A stretch of 64,000 nt of DNA from Cyanophora paradoxa (GCA_004431415.1 QPMI01000049.1:248001-312000), one strand, 5' to 3'. Counted from the stretch's first letter, positions 46,901 through 58,572 are shown. Translations and numbers: made by a program. The notes: generated by a model not told the origin, from the letters alone.

Positions 46901-49900
46901 AGCTATATGTAGCTCCCATAGTGTGCTCCGCCCTATTACAACCCTCGGCCGCTCACTCGCTCGATCTCGCTCTCGCACTCGCGCGGGGGCGCGCAGGGCT
47001 GGCGGCGCGGATGCTGCGGGTGGCGCGCATGGACCCCGACCGGCCCCGCCTCTCCCTCCAGGTCCCCGGCCCGCCCCGCCTTCGAAACTCGAAACTCGCT
47101 CCGCCCCACGGACAATTCAAAGACATTCGAAACTTTGACGTTCGGACAAAGACGCTCGCGATCGAGAGCGAAGCTAAAGGCCGCAGATGCAGACGCGCCG
47201 CGAAGACTCTAGCTAGATCTAGATCTCTAGAGATCTATACTCTAGATCGCGCCGCGAAGACTCTAGAGATATCTCAGAGTCGCGCGTCTAACCCGGGGCC
47301 CTCCCCCTGGGCGCAGGCGTGCGCGCGGCGGGAGGCGCCGTTCGCGGCGGCGGTGGAGGATACGGTCGCCATCGACTGCCTCATCCTCCTCGTCCGCATC
47401 GCCGCCGTCGTCCAGGTCCCCACGCCCTCCCCTCCCCTCCACCCCGCCCCGCCCCGCCCCGCCCCGCCCCCGGGCCCGCGCTCCAATCGGACAGAGTTAG
47501 CTTGCTCGCCGTCGAGCCCTGTTAACCACTACTAGTTGTACGTGCGTGTTTAGTAGATCTCCTTGTGGTATCCCGGCGCCAGCGCCAGCCAGCCCGCCGC
47601 CCGCCCTCGTTTCTATCTGTTCAAATTCGCCGCTCGCCGCTCGCCCCCTCCAGCTGCAGCCGTCTGACGCGGCCGCCGGTCCGACCTGTCCGAGCGCAGG
47701 AGATCGCCAGCGCGCGGTCGAGCACCTACTTCCTCGGGGGCTTCGCCGCCGCCCGCGCCGCCGAGCTCGCCATCACCCGGTCACCCCGCCCCCCCAGCCT
47801 CCCCCTCCCCTATCGATTTTAATACGCGCCCCCTCCGATCGGGCTCGCGTGCAGGGAGCTTCGGTGGCCGGCGGAGGCCTTCACGCGGGCGCGCGCCCTC
47901 AGCCACTTCGCCGCCGCCCTCGCCGGTACCCCCGCCCCGCCCGCCCCGCCCCGCCCCTCCCCTCCCCGCCCCGCCCCGCCCCAACGCAAAACCGCTTCGA
48001 TTTAAGAACTATTAAGACGCGCATAAGAACTATTAAGACGCGCACGCGCGCTTCGTACACGATGCTTGTGATTCTCCAGCTAGGACGGCGGCTCGAGTAC
48101 TAGTTCTGGCTCTGACCGCGGTCTCAGTGCTGGGGCTGAGGTCGCGCTCGGAGGCGTTTCTGGACGCGGCGACGCGGCTGGCGGACAGCGTCGACGACAA
48201 CGCGGCCCGCGCATCCGTCCTCGCCGTGCGAACCCCATCCGGACCGAAGAGCGCATTTTCCGGGAACTGACAGACGCCCCGGACCAAAATTAAACCCTAA
48301 CCCAAGAAACTGAGAAGCTTGAGAAATATAGATAGAATAGGCATGCGCACGCGAACTGGAACTTCAATTAGTTGGATTCGAGCCCGAGTGCCACGCCTTG
48401 CGTTGGCTGCTCATATGAGGCGGGGCTGGCGGTGCTGGCGCCGCGAGAATCACTAAGCCACTTAAGAGAATCAGACAAAATAAGCATGCGCACTCGAACT
48501 CGAGTGCCATAGTGCCTTGCGTTGGCTGAGGCGGTCTGGCGCGGCGCAGGTGCGGAGCTTCGGCGCGTGCGGCCGGGGCCGCTTTCACGAGGGCATCGCC
48601 CACTTCGAGGAGGGTCCGCCCCGTTCCCCCCCCCCCTCCCCCCCCTCCCCCCCCCCCCCCCCCCCGACCCCGCGCCGGAAGGCACGCGGCGGCTCGGCAT
48701 CTCGGCCACCCTGGACGTCATGGTCGAGACGGTGCCGTACCCCCCTCTTCCTCCCCCCCCCTCAGCCCCGCTGACTTCGGTCGGGCGCCAGTCGGCGTGG
48801 GTGGGAGTCGCCTATCTGCTGGTGGTGCGCCCATGGAAGAGATTAGTTAGAATCTAATAAAAGATGACCTTAAGAAGCCACCTAAAGACCGCTACCTGAT
48901 TCACGAGCTCGCAGGGCCGCTTCTACGAGGCGGACGAGAAGGCGCGATCCCTCTCCACCTTCCTCTCCCGCGCCGGCTACCGCGGCCAGGGTTCGCCCCG
49001 CCCCGCTCGACCCTATATATCACGCCCGCCCTATCAACCCGGCCCCGACCGGGCCTTCTCCCTCCGACGCCGAGCGCAGCGCCGCTGCTGTGCGCGGTGG
49101 TGAGCGGCTTCAGCGCACTGTTCACGGGACAGGTGCCCCTCCTCCCCCCTCCTCCCCTCCCCCCCCCCCCCCCCCTTCCACCCCCAAGCTCCGGCGCCTG
49201 GTCCTTCGTCGCCCCGCCGACGCCCCGCCCCGGCCCGCCCCTGACTTCGCCTTGTCTCCAAGCGAGCTTTGGAGACCCTTGAAGCCTTAAAGAGTCTCTA
49301 TAAACCCTCGAAGCAGCCTCCTTCCCCCGACCCCGTCGCGCCCCTCCCCGCCCCTTGCCCCACACCCGCCGACACCCCCGCAGCTCGTGAAGCTCCAGGT
49401 CATCCTCGACAACGTACCCCAGGTCCGCTGGCTATTTTTAGGCCCCAGGCCTAGGCCTCGGCCTTTTCAAGCTTCAGCTTTCGAGCTCGAGCTCAGGCCC
49501 CGCCCCGCTCACGCGCCGCGGCCCGCAGGAGCAGCCCGGGGGCCTGGACGGGGAGCTGGGCCCCGGGGGCCACGGGGCGCCCCTGCTGACCCTCCTCCGC
49601 CGCATGCTCCGCGGCCTCGCCCGCTGGCGCACCCAGGTGCCCGAGCTTCTGCGAAAGATGGTTAGAAGATTCGATCCGGCGCCGTAAAGATTGTACATAA
49701 GATCTAGATTCAATCGAAGAAACGCATGCCGCTGCGCACATAAAATATCGACCCGGCGCCCCGCGTCGCGATCGCGGCCGACGCCGCCGCGCGATCGCAG
49801 GGCGACCCGAGCGACGCCCTCACGGTCGCCCGCCTCACCGCCGACGGTGAGTCACGCGCGGTCGGTGGTTCCATGGGCCAGCGGCCACGTCGGAGCGTGA

Positions 49901-50885
49901 TCGTGATCGTGATCGTGATCGTGATCGCCGCAGCGTGGCCGACGAACATGGGGACCATGTGGCGGCACGTGCTCCTCATGTTCTGCTGCCTCGAGGCGCG
50001 CCCGCCCAATCTCACCTGCGCTCATCTGGGCTCACCCGAGCGGCAGGTCGCCGTCTGGAGCGCGCGGCAGGCGCGCGAGCGGCTCCGGCAGCTGGAGGAG
50101 CAGGCACGGGCGGGCGGGGAGTGGCGCGCGCCGCGGCCCGGCCTCTGGTCCCGCCTCTGCAGCGCGCTCCTCGGCCTCGGCCTCGGCGGGGGCGGCGGGG
50201 GCGGCGGGGAGACCCCCTCGTCTTCTTGGGGCCATGGGCGCGGCCTGTTATTCGTCCCCGCGACCGTGACGCCCTCGCGGCCGGGCTCGGGCCTGGGAGC
50301 GGGCCCCGCGCCCCCGCCCAGCCTGGAGCAGCGCCTCGCCCGCGCCCGCGCCCTCTCCGCCGAGGCAGATGCCCTCGCCCTCCGCCTCTGCAAGGCGCGA
50401 ACTCGAATTTCCGACTGATTTCGAGCCCGCGTTTCCTCCTGACGGCCGCGACAGCTCCTGGAGGCGGTGCAGCGGCGGCGCATGCCGTCCCTGCGGCCCT
50501 TCTGCCGCTTGGCGTGCGCGGACGCCCCGGGGCGCGGCGCGCGGGGCGGGAACGCCTCGCGCCGCCTCGCCTCCTTCCGCGAGGCCCGCCGCGGGTTCGA
50601 GGAGGGCGGCCTGGCGCCTTCGCGGCGCTCGCCTGCGCCCGGGCCGCCGCCGCCGACCCGGACCCGGCGTCGGCCGCCGAGGCCGCCGCCGCCGCCGCGC
50701 GCCTCGCGAAGGAGACCGGCATGCGGCTGCCGTTCCTGGAGCGCCTGGCCTCGGCGCACCCCGGCACCGGGGCCTCCGGCCGCGGCGGCCTGGCGTCCCT
50801 CACCCTCGCCAAAATGGAGCGCCAGCACATCGACGCTGCGGCGGCGGCAACCGCCGCCCCCGCTTTCGTGCCGATGTGGGTGTAG
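36441..50885 (+). CDS. Soluble adenylyl cyclase-like protein (ADCY10 type), many exons
   Basis: The layout is that of bicarbonate-responsive soluble adenylyl cyclase: two class III cyclase domains, an AAA/NACHT-like ATPase, then a long helical region. C1 (about 36.8-37.9 kb): AFEGAVLLVD spliced to VKNFSSLARSL (first metal Asp), then LQYGGDAVLAFVPC (second metal Asp). C2 (about 38.3-39.9 kb): KGASALLGFGVAG, ERAVRAALALQHWF, GGRVFAGALGSECRQEFGMI followed by GDAVILASRLMCAA. ATPase: RRDEV near 40360, EAGL spliced to GKTALLQ (Walker A split at 40461/40571), KVAVFCEDVQW spliced to LDPSSW (Walker B, about 42390-42510), and KAGGVPLFLVEIVRA near 43470. From 44 to 50.9 kb come short Ala/Leu-rich helical exons, probably TPR-like, ending APAFVPMWV. 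ATG 36441 fits the first exon. Some middle exons are unresolved. It would make cAMP, often in flagella (inference). Confidence 0.82.
37172..37222. repeat. GATCA tandem repeat inside a cyclase intron
   Basis: AGATC/GGATC/TGATC units, close in sequence and design to 17673-17731, fill the intron just before the LQYGGDAVLAF exon. Confidence 0.8.
40911..40947. repeat. Poly-C run
   Basis: A nearly pure run of more than 30 C within an intron of the cyclase gene. Comparable C or G runs are at 43421-43440, 8668-8695, 9550-9570 and 12080-12096. Lengths in the assembly are doubtful for such homopolymers. Confidence 0.85.
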
Positions 50886-51656
50886 TGCTCGTGATCAGGA
50901 GTCAGCCTCTACTATCGCTCAGTTGCTGCCGTCCTCTTCATTCGCTCTCGTTCGTTCTCTGCGTTCTCGCGATCGTGTACGTATACCTTGTCGTGATCCC
51001 TAGGCTCCATATGTCTTGCGACTTCTTTGATTTGTGATTGCTTTGTTGCCTTTTAATATTACTACCTACGGGGGTTCGCCCTACCGTAGTCTCTCAAAAA
51101 TAAAGTCAGTGGAAATGTTACAATATTCATGATTAGCTGCGTATACATTAATTTATCATGTGATCATAACCAGTGTGCAAATTAAAATCATGATGAAGTA
51201 GAGCGGGGCGAAGCTTTATATTAAATAATTACTAAGTTAAGTAGCTTCAGGCTTGCCATTCGTTCCCGCGACGTGTTTGTGAGTTCGAGTCTATGTCTCT
51301 CTAAGCCACTGGGCCAGTCAGAAACCAGTTCGTCCGACGGTCAAGTTTGTCTATATGAGCGAACCCATCCTCATCCTTCCCTGATGGAGCCTCGGTGAGG
51401 GATTTGAACATAAAAAGCATCATGCGAATCGCAAGTTCCTAATGAATGAATGTTCGAAGGCGAACTTTGCCCATGTCTACCTAGAGCTCGAAATGTCTGC
51501 GGAGGTTTTCGAGGAAACAGGAAGGGTGGGGAACGAGGTTGAGCCTCGGAGGCATGGCCCATTGGGGGGAAGTTGAAGAAGGAAGGGGCCGATGGGAGGC
51601 CTATGGGGAATTCGGAGGGGCCTACTTGGGAAAGTCGACGGGCCGAGTTTTTACAG
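50886..51656. other. Convergent spacer with possible polyadenylation signal
   Basis: An AT-richer stretch with no gene. A small hairpin (CTACGG...CCGTAG, about 51065-51088) is followed by AATAAA at 51099-51104, about 210 bp after the cyclase stop. These could be the 3' UTR and polyadenylation signal of that gene. Eukaryotic algae vary in their signal, so this is tentative. Confidence 0.4.
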
Positions 51657-54260
51657 CTAGAGGGGGGACGCAAGGCCGCCGAGCTCGTCTGCAGAGTGGG
51701 AGGGGTACGTGTGCGCAAGGACGGCGTCACCCGCCAGCGGCTCGTCCAGCGGCCAGCCGGGGACGTCCGCAGCGTCCGCGTCCTCCGATTCGAAACCCGA
51801 CGGGTCCACTTCCGCGCGGTACGACTCCAATCTGCGCGCAGGGCGCGATCAAGACGAGATCGGGCGGGGGTACATCGCAGCACGGTCGGGGTCGGGCGCA
51901 CATCCTCGGCCGCGCAGGGACGGGTACGAGCTCCCAATCCTTCGTGCCGTCTTAGAAGGGGGGGGGGAAGAAGGCCGGGGGTACGGGGCACCTGGTCCTT
52001 GAGGTCTGCGGAGCATTCGTCTAGGGCCAAGTCGTGTGTACCCTCGAATTCGCCCGAGCTGCCCTCTACCCCCACGCACTTCGACAGGCTACCCAGCGCC
52101 ATGATCTTGCCGTACGCCGTGGGGTAGAACCTCATCCTGGGGGGGAAGGCGTCGGCAGGGGGAGAGAGGGGTACGGGGGCGTGGCCGCGGGGGAGGGGTA
52201 CGGCTTCGTTGTGGAGGGGCAGCCGTGGAAGGCCTTTTTGAAGAGGTTCAAGTTGAGGAGGAAGCGCTGCGCGGCGCACCCGGGCTCGAATCCCTCGGGG
52301 TCCGGGCGGGGGCGGGCGGGGGCAAGGCGCCAGTACGCACCTGCGTTGGCTGCTCCCCGCAAGCGCCTGCGCCGACAGCCGGCTCAGCGCGGGGAGGGGG
52401 AAGAAGAGGGAGGGGGGTACGCACTTCCGCGAAGTGTGTCGCCCGTCTTAAAGGTTGACGATGAGAGGTCCACGCAGTTCCTGTACCCCAATCGAATGGG
52501 AAGAGCGGGAGCGGAGCAACGAAGATAAAGACGTACCCGTACTGTTTCGCGTTCCTGCGGGCGCCGGCGAAGGTCAGCTGCGGTAAAGGACGAGAGCTCT
52601 CCCCCAGCCGGAGAAGGCGGCTGTGAGAGAGCGAACGAAGCGAGGGGGGTACGCACACTGCGGAGTGAATGCGCATGGCGGTGTCGAAAACGAAGTGCGT
52701 GTGCATGTCGTGCAGGTCCTTGCAGTCGTCGGTCACCTGAGCGGCGAGTGCGTTGGAGAGCTCAGACCCGAGCGATTCGGAAGGGGTCTACCCCCCATGG
52801 GCTCGAGGGGGGGCGTACCGTGATTTTGGTCGAAGCGTCGCTCCACTTCCAGCACATTTTTCGGTTCGCCATGAGCCGAATCGCGTACGCCTGCGGGACG
52901 GGGAGGGGGGGGGGAAGGCGGATTGTGAATCCGATGGGGAGGGGGGTAGAGGGAGAAGCTACCTTGGGCTTGATGTCCCCGTTGGCACACAATTCGGCGT
53001 GACTCACCGGCCGATCCTGTTGGGGGGGGAGGGGGGGGGGAAGAAGGGGGGGGGGGGGGGCGGCAGTGAGGCGCCGGAAAGAGGAAGAAACGGAGTGGGG
53101 GGAAAGAAAGGGGGGAGAGCGGGGGTGGGAAGGGCGCGTGGGGTCGCACCCCCCACACTTGAACCTCAGGCTGCACGCGGGATTAGGGGGGTACAGAGTC
53201 TTCGGGCGCGGGGGGTACCAGCTGCAGGCCCTCGCCGTTCTTCTCGATCTTCACCGAGTCGCCCTCGACGCCCTTCGTGTCGACCGTGAAACTCTGCGCG
53301 CCCGGGTTCGAGCCCCGAGAGGGGATTAAAATGGCCGGCTCGGCGGCTTGCCTCCTGGCCGTTCGGCTCGACGTCCACTGGAACCTGTCGGGAGGGGGGC
53401 TGAGCGGGGAAGGGGGGGGGGGGGGGGGGTGGGAGGGAAGGGAAGGGGAGGGGAGGGAGGGGGGGGAGGGGAGGGAGTGGAAGCTGAAGGGGAGGGGGGG
53501 GGCACCTTTCCAGGGTAGTGCTGCTGGAATACCTGCGGGGGTACGCGGCGCGGCGCGCTCAAGAGCAGCTCGGGGGTACGGGCGGTGGCCAAGATACGCA
53601 CCTCCCTGCCGTGCCGCAGTACCCGTACCGTAATGTCCCTAAGGCGCTCGGCGCAGCAGTCCGTCCGCTGCGCCCGAAAGAGCCTCAGGATCGGCCCCGG
53701 GGGCGGGCCGGGGCGGCCTGGCAGCAAGGAACGCGGCCCACGTTGAAGATTTTGATGTGGTCGAGCTTGAAGCGGTCCTGCAGGTTGACCTGCCACCCTG
53801 CGGGCCGCATCGGCGGGGCGGGGGGCGCGCGGGGCGGGGCGCACAGGGCTTCTTGTCCCACGCATCCGATGTCCACTCCCGGTCCGCCGAGTGGTTCTGA
53901 GGCGCCGAAGCTCCATGAGTAAGAGCTTCGGAGGCGGCGGGTTAGATGGTGAGAAGCAGGCGCGCACCCCTCCCGTCACTCCGTCTGCGCCGCGGGAGTT
54001 CGGCTCAAGATCAGCGACTCGCTTAGACGCTCCGGCCGAGGCCCAGCACGAGCGGCGGGCCAGGGCGCCAGCGCACCGACGGCGCGGTACGGGTTGCTGT
54101 CGAGGCCGTCCGCTAAGTAGGCCGAACTGGCGCTGGTCGGTTTGCGCAGCGCCACATTGTCTGCGGGGCGACGGCTTTCAATGTTCGGCGGCGGCGGAAG
54201 AGGAGGAGGCGGAGGAGGAGGCGACAGTGGCAGCGGCGTCAAGGCCACGCACTCGACCTG
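51657..54260 (-). CDS. Secreted-type lectin: fucolectin (F5/8C-like) domain plus C-terminal beta-trefoil-like part
   Basis: The exon near 54100-54170 reads NVALRKPTSASSAYLADGLD followed by SNPYRAV, the classic start of a fucolectin/tachylectin (FTP) domain. Further exons read HSADREWTSDAWDKK, then GWQVNLQDRFKLDHIKIFN spliced to RTDCCAERLRDIT. The match to W-Q-V-x-L...I-x-I-x-N-R-x-D-C-C-x-x-R-L is canonical. Downstream exons: VFQQHYPGK; SFTVDTKGVEGDSVKIEKNG; YAIRLMANRKMCWKWSDAST; DDCKDLHDMHTHFVFDTAMR; and near 52.0-52.13 kb LGSLSKCVGVEG...LALDECSADLKDQ, which looks like a ricin-B repeat (K-C-x-x-V...L-x-x-C...Q). The 5' end (signal peptide) is not resolved; a further exon-like block lies at 54300-54560. 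The stop at 51657 is the most likely. Carbohydrate binding is inferred from family. Confidence 0.65.
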
Positions 54261-55480
54261 CGGGCAGAAAGGCGTCAGCGCGTCCGGCCGCCGACGTCGA
54301 CGCGGCCTAGGCCTTAGCTATCCGACCGTGGCGTCGCCCCGAGGCCGCGCCGACGCGCGCTCTACGATGAAAAGCATGCATTGCTCTCTATTGGTACCCT
54401 GCATGTCCGCCTCTGGCGCCGCGGAATAAAGCTCGGCTAGCGTACGAAGCCCCGGCCCCGGGGCGCTCTCACGCACATTGTAGCGGTTCAGCTGCGCTAG
54501 GCAGCCGCCCGCGAACGCCGCGGTCGCGGTGACGGAGAGGTGCCGCAGGCCTAGGGCGTTTTGGTGAGTGTACCCGTCTCGCTGCTTCGCAGCCTTCGCA
54601 GCCCTCGCTTGTTGGCGCTGCGGCGCACGGCGCTGCAGCGCTGAGTTTGGACCTTCGACGTCGGACCTTCGCCCTTCCCCGCACGCGCGCGCGCCCGGCT
54701 CGATCCGACGGTCACAGTGTGCGAGCGCATGCGCAGAAACCGAAACCGCGGAAATTACAGTAAATGAACTTAACAAATTCCACTGCGACTGATCATATGA
54801 GCTACTAACACTAGTACTGTACAGCGCGCTGAGGGGCGCGGGCCTGGCGCCCTAGACGCCGGACTCGCGACGGGCCTCTAGGGTCTTGCGGACCCACGCC
54901 ACCTGCGCGCGGCCCGGCCGGTTACTAAAAGTCGCTGGCTGGAAATCAAGAAGGGGCCCGGGGGCCCTACTAGGCCACGCGGGGCCTAGGCTGGAGTGGG
55001 CGCCCCGACCCGGCGGGCAAACGCGTACGGCGGGGCCGTGCGCCCCTACCCCTGAATGGGGCTGGCCGCTGGCGGCGCCGGGCGGAAGGGGGCGGGTCTA
55101 CTAGGCTAGGGACGGGAGGCCTGCCGGCGGGGATGGCGGGCTGGGCGGCGGCGGCCTCATCGATATCGCGCTGGATCTATAGCTAGATCGCGCGCGGGGC
55201 AGGGAGATCTAGAGGTGGATCGGAGCCTGGGCCTGTCTGCGCGAGGGCGAAGCGCCGGCGGGCGGGCGGGCCGAGCCGGGCGGCGACGGCCGCGGGAGCC
55301 TTTGGAAGAGACGCCCCGGGGCGCCTCGGATGGGCCGAGGGGAGGAGGGGGGGAGGGGGGGAGGGGGGGTGTGTGGATAGAAGAAGGAGGGTTGGGGCAC
55401 CGGTGCCCGAACCACATGGACGAGGGGGGAGTTCTAAAGGGAGAAGGGGGTTGAGAGGGGGGGGGAGGAGGGGGGGGGTA
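54261..55480. other. Region of uncertain coding content between lectin and p24 genes
   Basis: On the minus strand near 54470-54560 an exon-like stretch (GLRHLSVTATAAFAGGCLAQ then LNRYN) ends at a GTGCGT donor. It may be an upstream exon of the lectin gene. The last exon of the p24 gene should lie between 55190 and 55470 but no acceptor gives a clear cytoplasmic tail. The rest is GC-rich with polypurine runs (55330-55480). Confidence 0.4.
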
Positions 55481-55481
55481 C

Positions 55482-57044
55482 CTGGGCAAGGGAGACGCCG
55501 AGCATGGCTGCAGCGACGGAGACCGAGCGCCACGTCACGCGCGCCCCCGCCCGCTCCAGCGCTGCCCGCCCGTCAGGCCACATGTACAAAGCGCGCTTAG
55601 GCTTCTAGATACAGAGCGCGCTGAGCTTAGATTTGCCTCTGGGTTCGCGAAAGGCCGCACTGAGAACTCGTGCGCCCTAAAGCTATGCTCGAGTGTGTAT
55701 ATGCTAAATACTTAAGCTCAGCTAAGTTCGCGGGGGCCGGCGGTGGCGCGCGCTCACCGCTCCGCTGGCGCGTCTCTCGGTTGCGCATCTCGAGCAGGCG
55801 CAGCTGCACCGCCTGCGCGCGCGCGCGAGGGCGGCGTGAGATCCAGGGGCGGTCGAAGGAAGGGAGCGGGGCGGTGCGCGCGTCCAGGGCGTGCGAGATG
55901 CGCGTGGTGGACTCGGCTGCGGCGCCCAGGTCCCGCGGCGCTGCGCATGCGCGTGCGCGCGTCGGCGAGGGAGCTTTAGACGGCTCATGATCACTGAGTT
56001 CGGGCCGCGCACGCGTGCGCCCCGCGGGCGGCTTGGAAGGGTCCGTGACCTACAGAGGGAGGGAAGGCGTGTGAGGGGCGCATAGCGGCGAGCCGGAAGC
56101 GGGCTGCACGAACGTCGATGGAAAAGAGGACAAGCTTCGTCTGGAAGTGGCTCATCTGCGAGGCGGGCGGGCGAAGGTGAGCGGGGCGCGCGCGCTGGCC
56201 GCAGACGGCCGATCCGTGAGCCTTGCCAATGACCTTGTTTCCGAAGCAGAACTTGTACGGGGCTAGCGTAGAGATGCGCGCGGGCTCGTCGCCTCGGAGC
56301 GAAGGCGCGGCGATGCGGGCGGGCGGGCGAGGGGGCGGAGGCGGACCTGTCATCGTTGCGCGGAACTTGACTTCGCCCTCCCGCAAGTGCTCCTTCGGCG
56401 AGTTCGCGTAAACTTGGCCCCCGTGCGCATCCGTGACCTGCCGGGCGCGGCGCGCGGCGCGGTGAGCCGCTGCGAAGGAAGAGATCAAATCTGGCGCGCG
56501 CGAACCGAGAAGTCGATGTCGAGGTCGCTGGCGAGGGAAAGAGCGACGCACGAGGTTATGCATCGTCACGGAAGAAGATTCGCGCGCCCCGAAGGGGCGC
56601 GGCGCGGCTCTGAGACTGGCGGGAGATGGGAGAAGTGGGGCCGACTAAGGTGCGCGGGCGCCGCGGTGGCGGCGCGGGGCGCCCGGCAGCATCTATCGAA
56701 AGCGCGCTCTACGCCCGAACCCAGCAGCGAACGCGCGCAGCCGCCGCGAGGCGAAGGAGGGAGCGGCCGTCGCGCGAGCTCGAGGCCCCGGGAAATGCGC
56801 CCGCGCCAGCGCGGGGCGCGCCGTCGCTGACGCACCCTCCTTTGAGCACAACAAACACCGTGTGAACGTCGAACCCTGCCGCGACGTCTTCGTAAACACA
56901 GGCCTGCGAAAAGTTCAAAATTCGACCACGGGGGCGACGCGGGCCGACGCAAACCTCCGCGCTGGGTCTTATGTAGAAGGCGTGGGTCTCCTCGTGGGCC
57001 GCGGCGACGGCGCAGAGCAGAAGGAGGGCAGCGAGGGTCTTCAT
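55482..57044 (-). CDS. p24/EMP24 family cargo receptor (GOLD domain)
   Basis: p24 proteins cycle between ER and Golgi in COPI/COPII vesicles. Ten exons thread in frame: 56955-57044, 56836-56903, 56500-56527, 56347-56437, 56234-56262, 56114-56155, 56013-56049, 55882-55940, 55758-55812 and 55482-55561. The signal peptide is MKTLAALLLLCAVAAA. The GOLD domain has HAFYIRPSAEACVYEDV (first Cys), VVLKGGDLDIDFSV, the REGEVKF motif and APYKFCFGNK (second Cys). A coiled coil follows (AESTTRISHALDA, LRLLEMRNRETRQRS), then ARVTWRSVSVAAAMLGVSLA, the membrane segment entry typical of p24. The final exon with the cytoplasmic FF/KK-type tail was not found, so the C-terminus is missing from this model. Donors include GCGCGC twice. 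The family call is firm. Confidence 0.88.
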
Positions 57045-57086
57045 CCTTGAGGGGTACAAGTGCAGAATTTGGCCGAGACCAGAGCG
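57045..57086. promoter_or_regulatory. 42-bp bidirectional promoter between p24 and coiled-coil genes
   Basis: Start codons at 57044 (minus) and 57087 (plus) are only 42 bp apart. CGAGACCAGAG at 57074-57084 lies directly before the plus ATG and recurs in the 19210-19308 divergent promoter. If both starts are right, 5' UTRs must be tiny or must overlap the opposite gene. Confidence 0.5.
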
Positions 57087-58098
57087 ATGCTTCACGCGCC
57101 GCTCCCGCCCCCAGGCGGATTCCCGATCCCCATGCAAGCAATGCCCTGGCCCGACCAGTCGCTCGCGTCCGCCCAGCTTTCCCGTCCCGCAACGCACCGA
57201 ATAAGCTGACGCCCCTCTTTTGCGCAGCCACGAGTTGGAGAACCTGCGTCAGAGGCTGCAGATCGCCGAGAAGGAGCGTGACGAGGCGAGGCGAGAGCGC
57301 GACGAGGCCCGGAGAGAGCGGGACGATGCGCTGCGCCGGCTGGAGGCGCAGGACGCCGGAAGGAGGTCATCGGCGAGCTCCGCTCCGCGTGTCCTCGAGT
57401 TTGGGGTCCACGCGAGCCCGGCCGCTGCCAGGGATGCACTCTGCGTTCTGACGCGTGCCGATCCGCGCAGTCGAATGCGGCGCTGGCTGCGGCGCTCGCG
57501 AAGGCGGCGGCGCACGCATTGAGGGATCGCGTGGTGCCCGTTGCGGCTCCGGCGGCCGCCTCCTCGGGCGCGGGGGCGGCCCACGCACCGGCAGCTCGCA
57601 CAGCCCCGCCCGCGGCGGCCGCCGCGTCGGGCCCGCCCCCAGAGCGGAATCCGATTGCCGCGCTCCTCGCTTCGGCGCCCGCCCCGCCCCAGCGCCCCCG
57701 CCGGCCGCTGCCGGCGCCCTCCTGCCCCGCCCTCGGCCTCCTCCCGGTGCCCTCCGGGCAGGCCCCGCACCCGCGGCCCCCGACCCTCGCCCAGTCCCTT
57801 CTCTCCGACCCCGCCCTCCTGCAGCGCCTACCCCCCAGTCGGGTACGCGAATCCGCCCCCCGCCCCCCCCCCCCCCCTCCCGCGCGGGCCGAGCCCGGTA
57901 CCCCCCGCAGAGACGGGCCCCAAGACGAGCCCGGCGCCCCACGAGCTGCCGTTCGTGGACGGCGTCTTCGTACCCCCGCCCCCGGCGGCCCCCGCGGCGG
58001 AGAAGGCCGCGGCGGCGCCGCGGCGGGGCCAGCTCGGGGACGGGGGTACGCTGGACAAGGCGACCGTCTCCACGCTGCTATCCTTCATCCGCAAGTAG
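57087..58098 (+). CDS. Coiled-coil and Ala/Pro-rich protein
   Basis: The start MLHAPLPPPGGFPIPMQAMP (57087) is Pro/Met-rich. A GTCCGC intron (57167-57227) leads to HELENLRQRLQIAEKERDEA, a highly charged single helix with repeated RRERDEA units. A second intron (donor GTCCAC near 57411, acceptor at 57470) leads to SNAALAAALAKAAAHALRDR and a long Ala/Pro linker. The last intron begins after LLQRLPPS near 57838. The last exon has HELPFVDGVFVPPPPAA and ends KATVSTLLSFIRK at 58098. I recognise no family. The short C-terminal motif could be a docking peptide (inference). Confidence 0.65.
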
Positions 58099-58572
58099 GG
58101 CCGGCCGGCCGCCTGCTCGGCCGGATGCTTATGCCGCAGAGTCTCGCCGCTCGATCGCCCTCGCGGCTTGTACCCGTGTTACGTTCCGTTGGAAATTGAT
58201 CGTGTCGAATGCCAGATTTTGGCGGGCCCAGGCCCCCAGGCCCAGAGCGCTTGAGCTAGCCTAGTAGCTTGAGCTTGTGGGGCGGCCGGGCTTCTCGGGC
58301 TTGTTAGTCGACAGCAGCCCGCAAAGCTGCCGCTGCGCTCAAGCAGGCCCAACGGCCGCGCCAGCCCCCGTCTCATACGCATTCGCCCCACCCCGCCCTC
58401 CTTCAAGGCTTCCAGGCCCGTGAACTTCACCCTAGTCCCGGCCACGCATGCACCCCACGTCGGACCAGAGCTCTTCTGCACTGCAGCGCTTCGCCTGGGA
58501 GACCGTGCATTCAATACATCGAAGGCAGCACCTCAAGCCCAGCGCAGCGCGGGCCGGGCCGGGCCGGGCAAG
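58099..58572. other. Convergent spacer
   Basis: No gene seen between the coiled-coil gene stop and the TBL2-like stop. It should contain both 3' UTRs. Confidence 0.6.
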
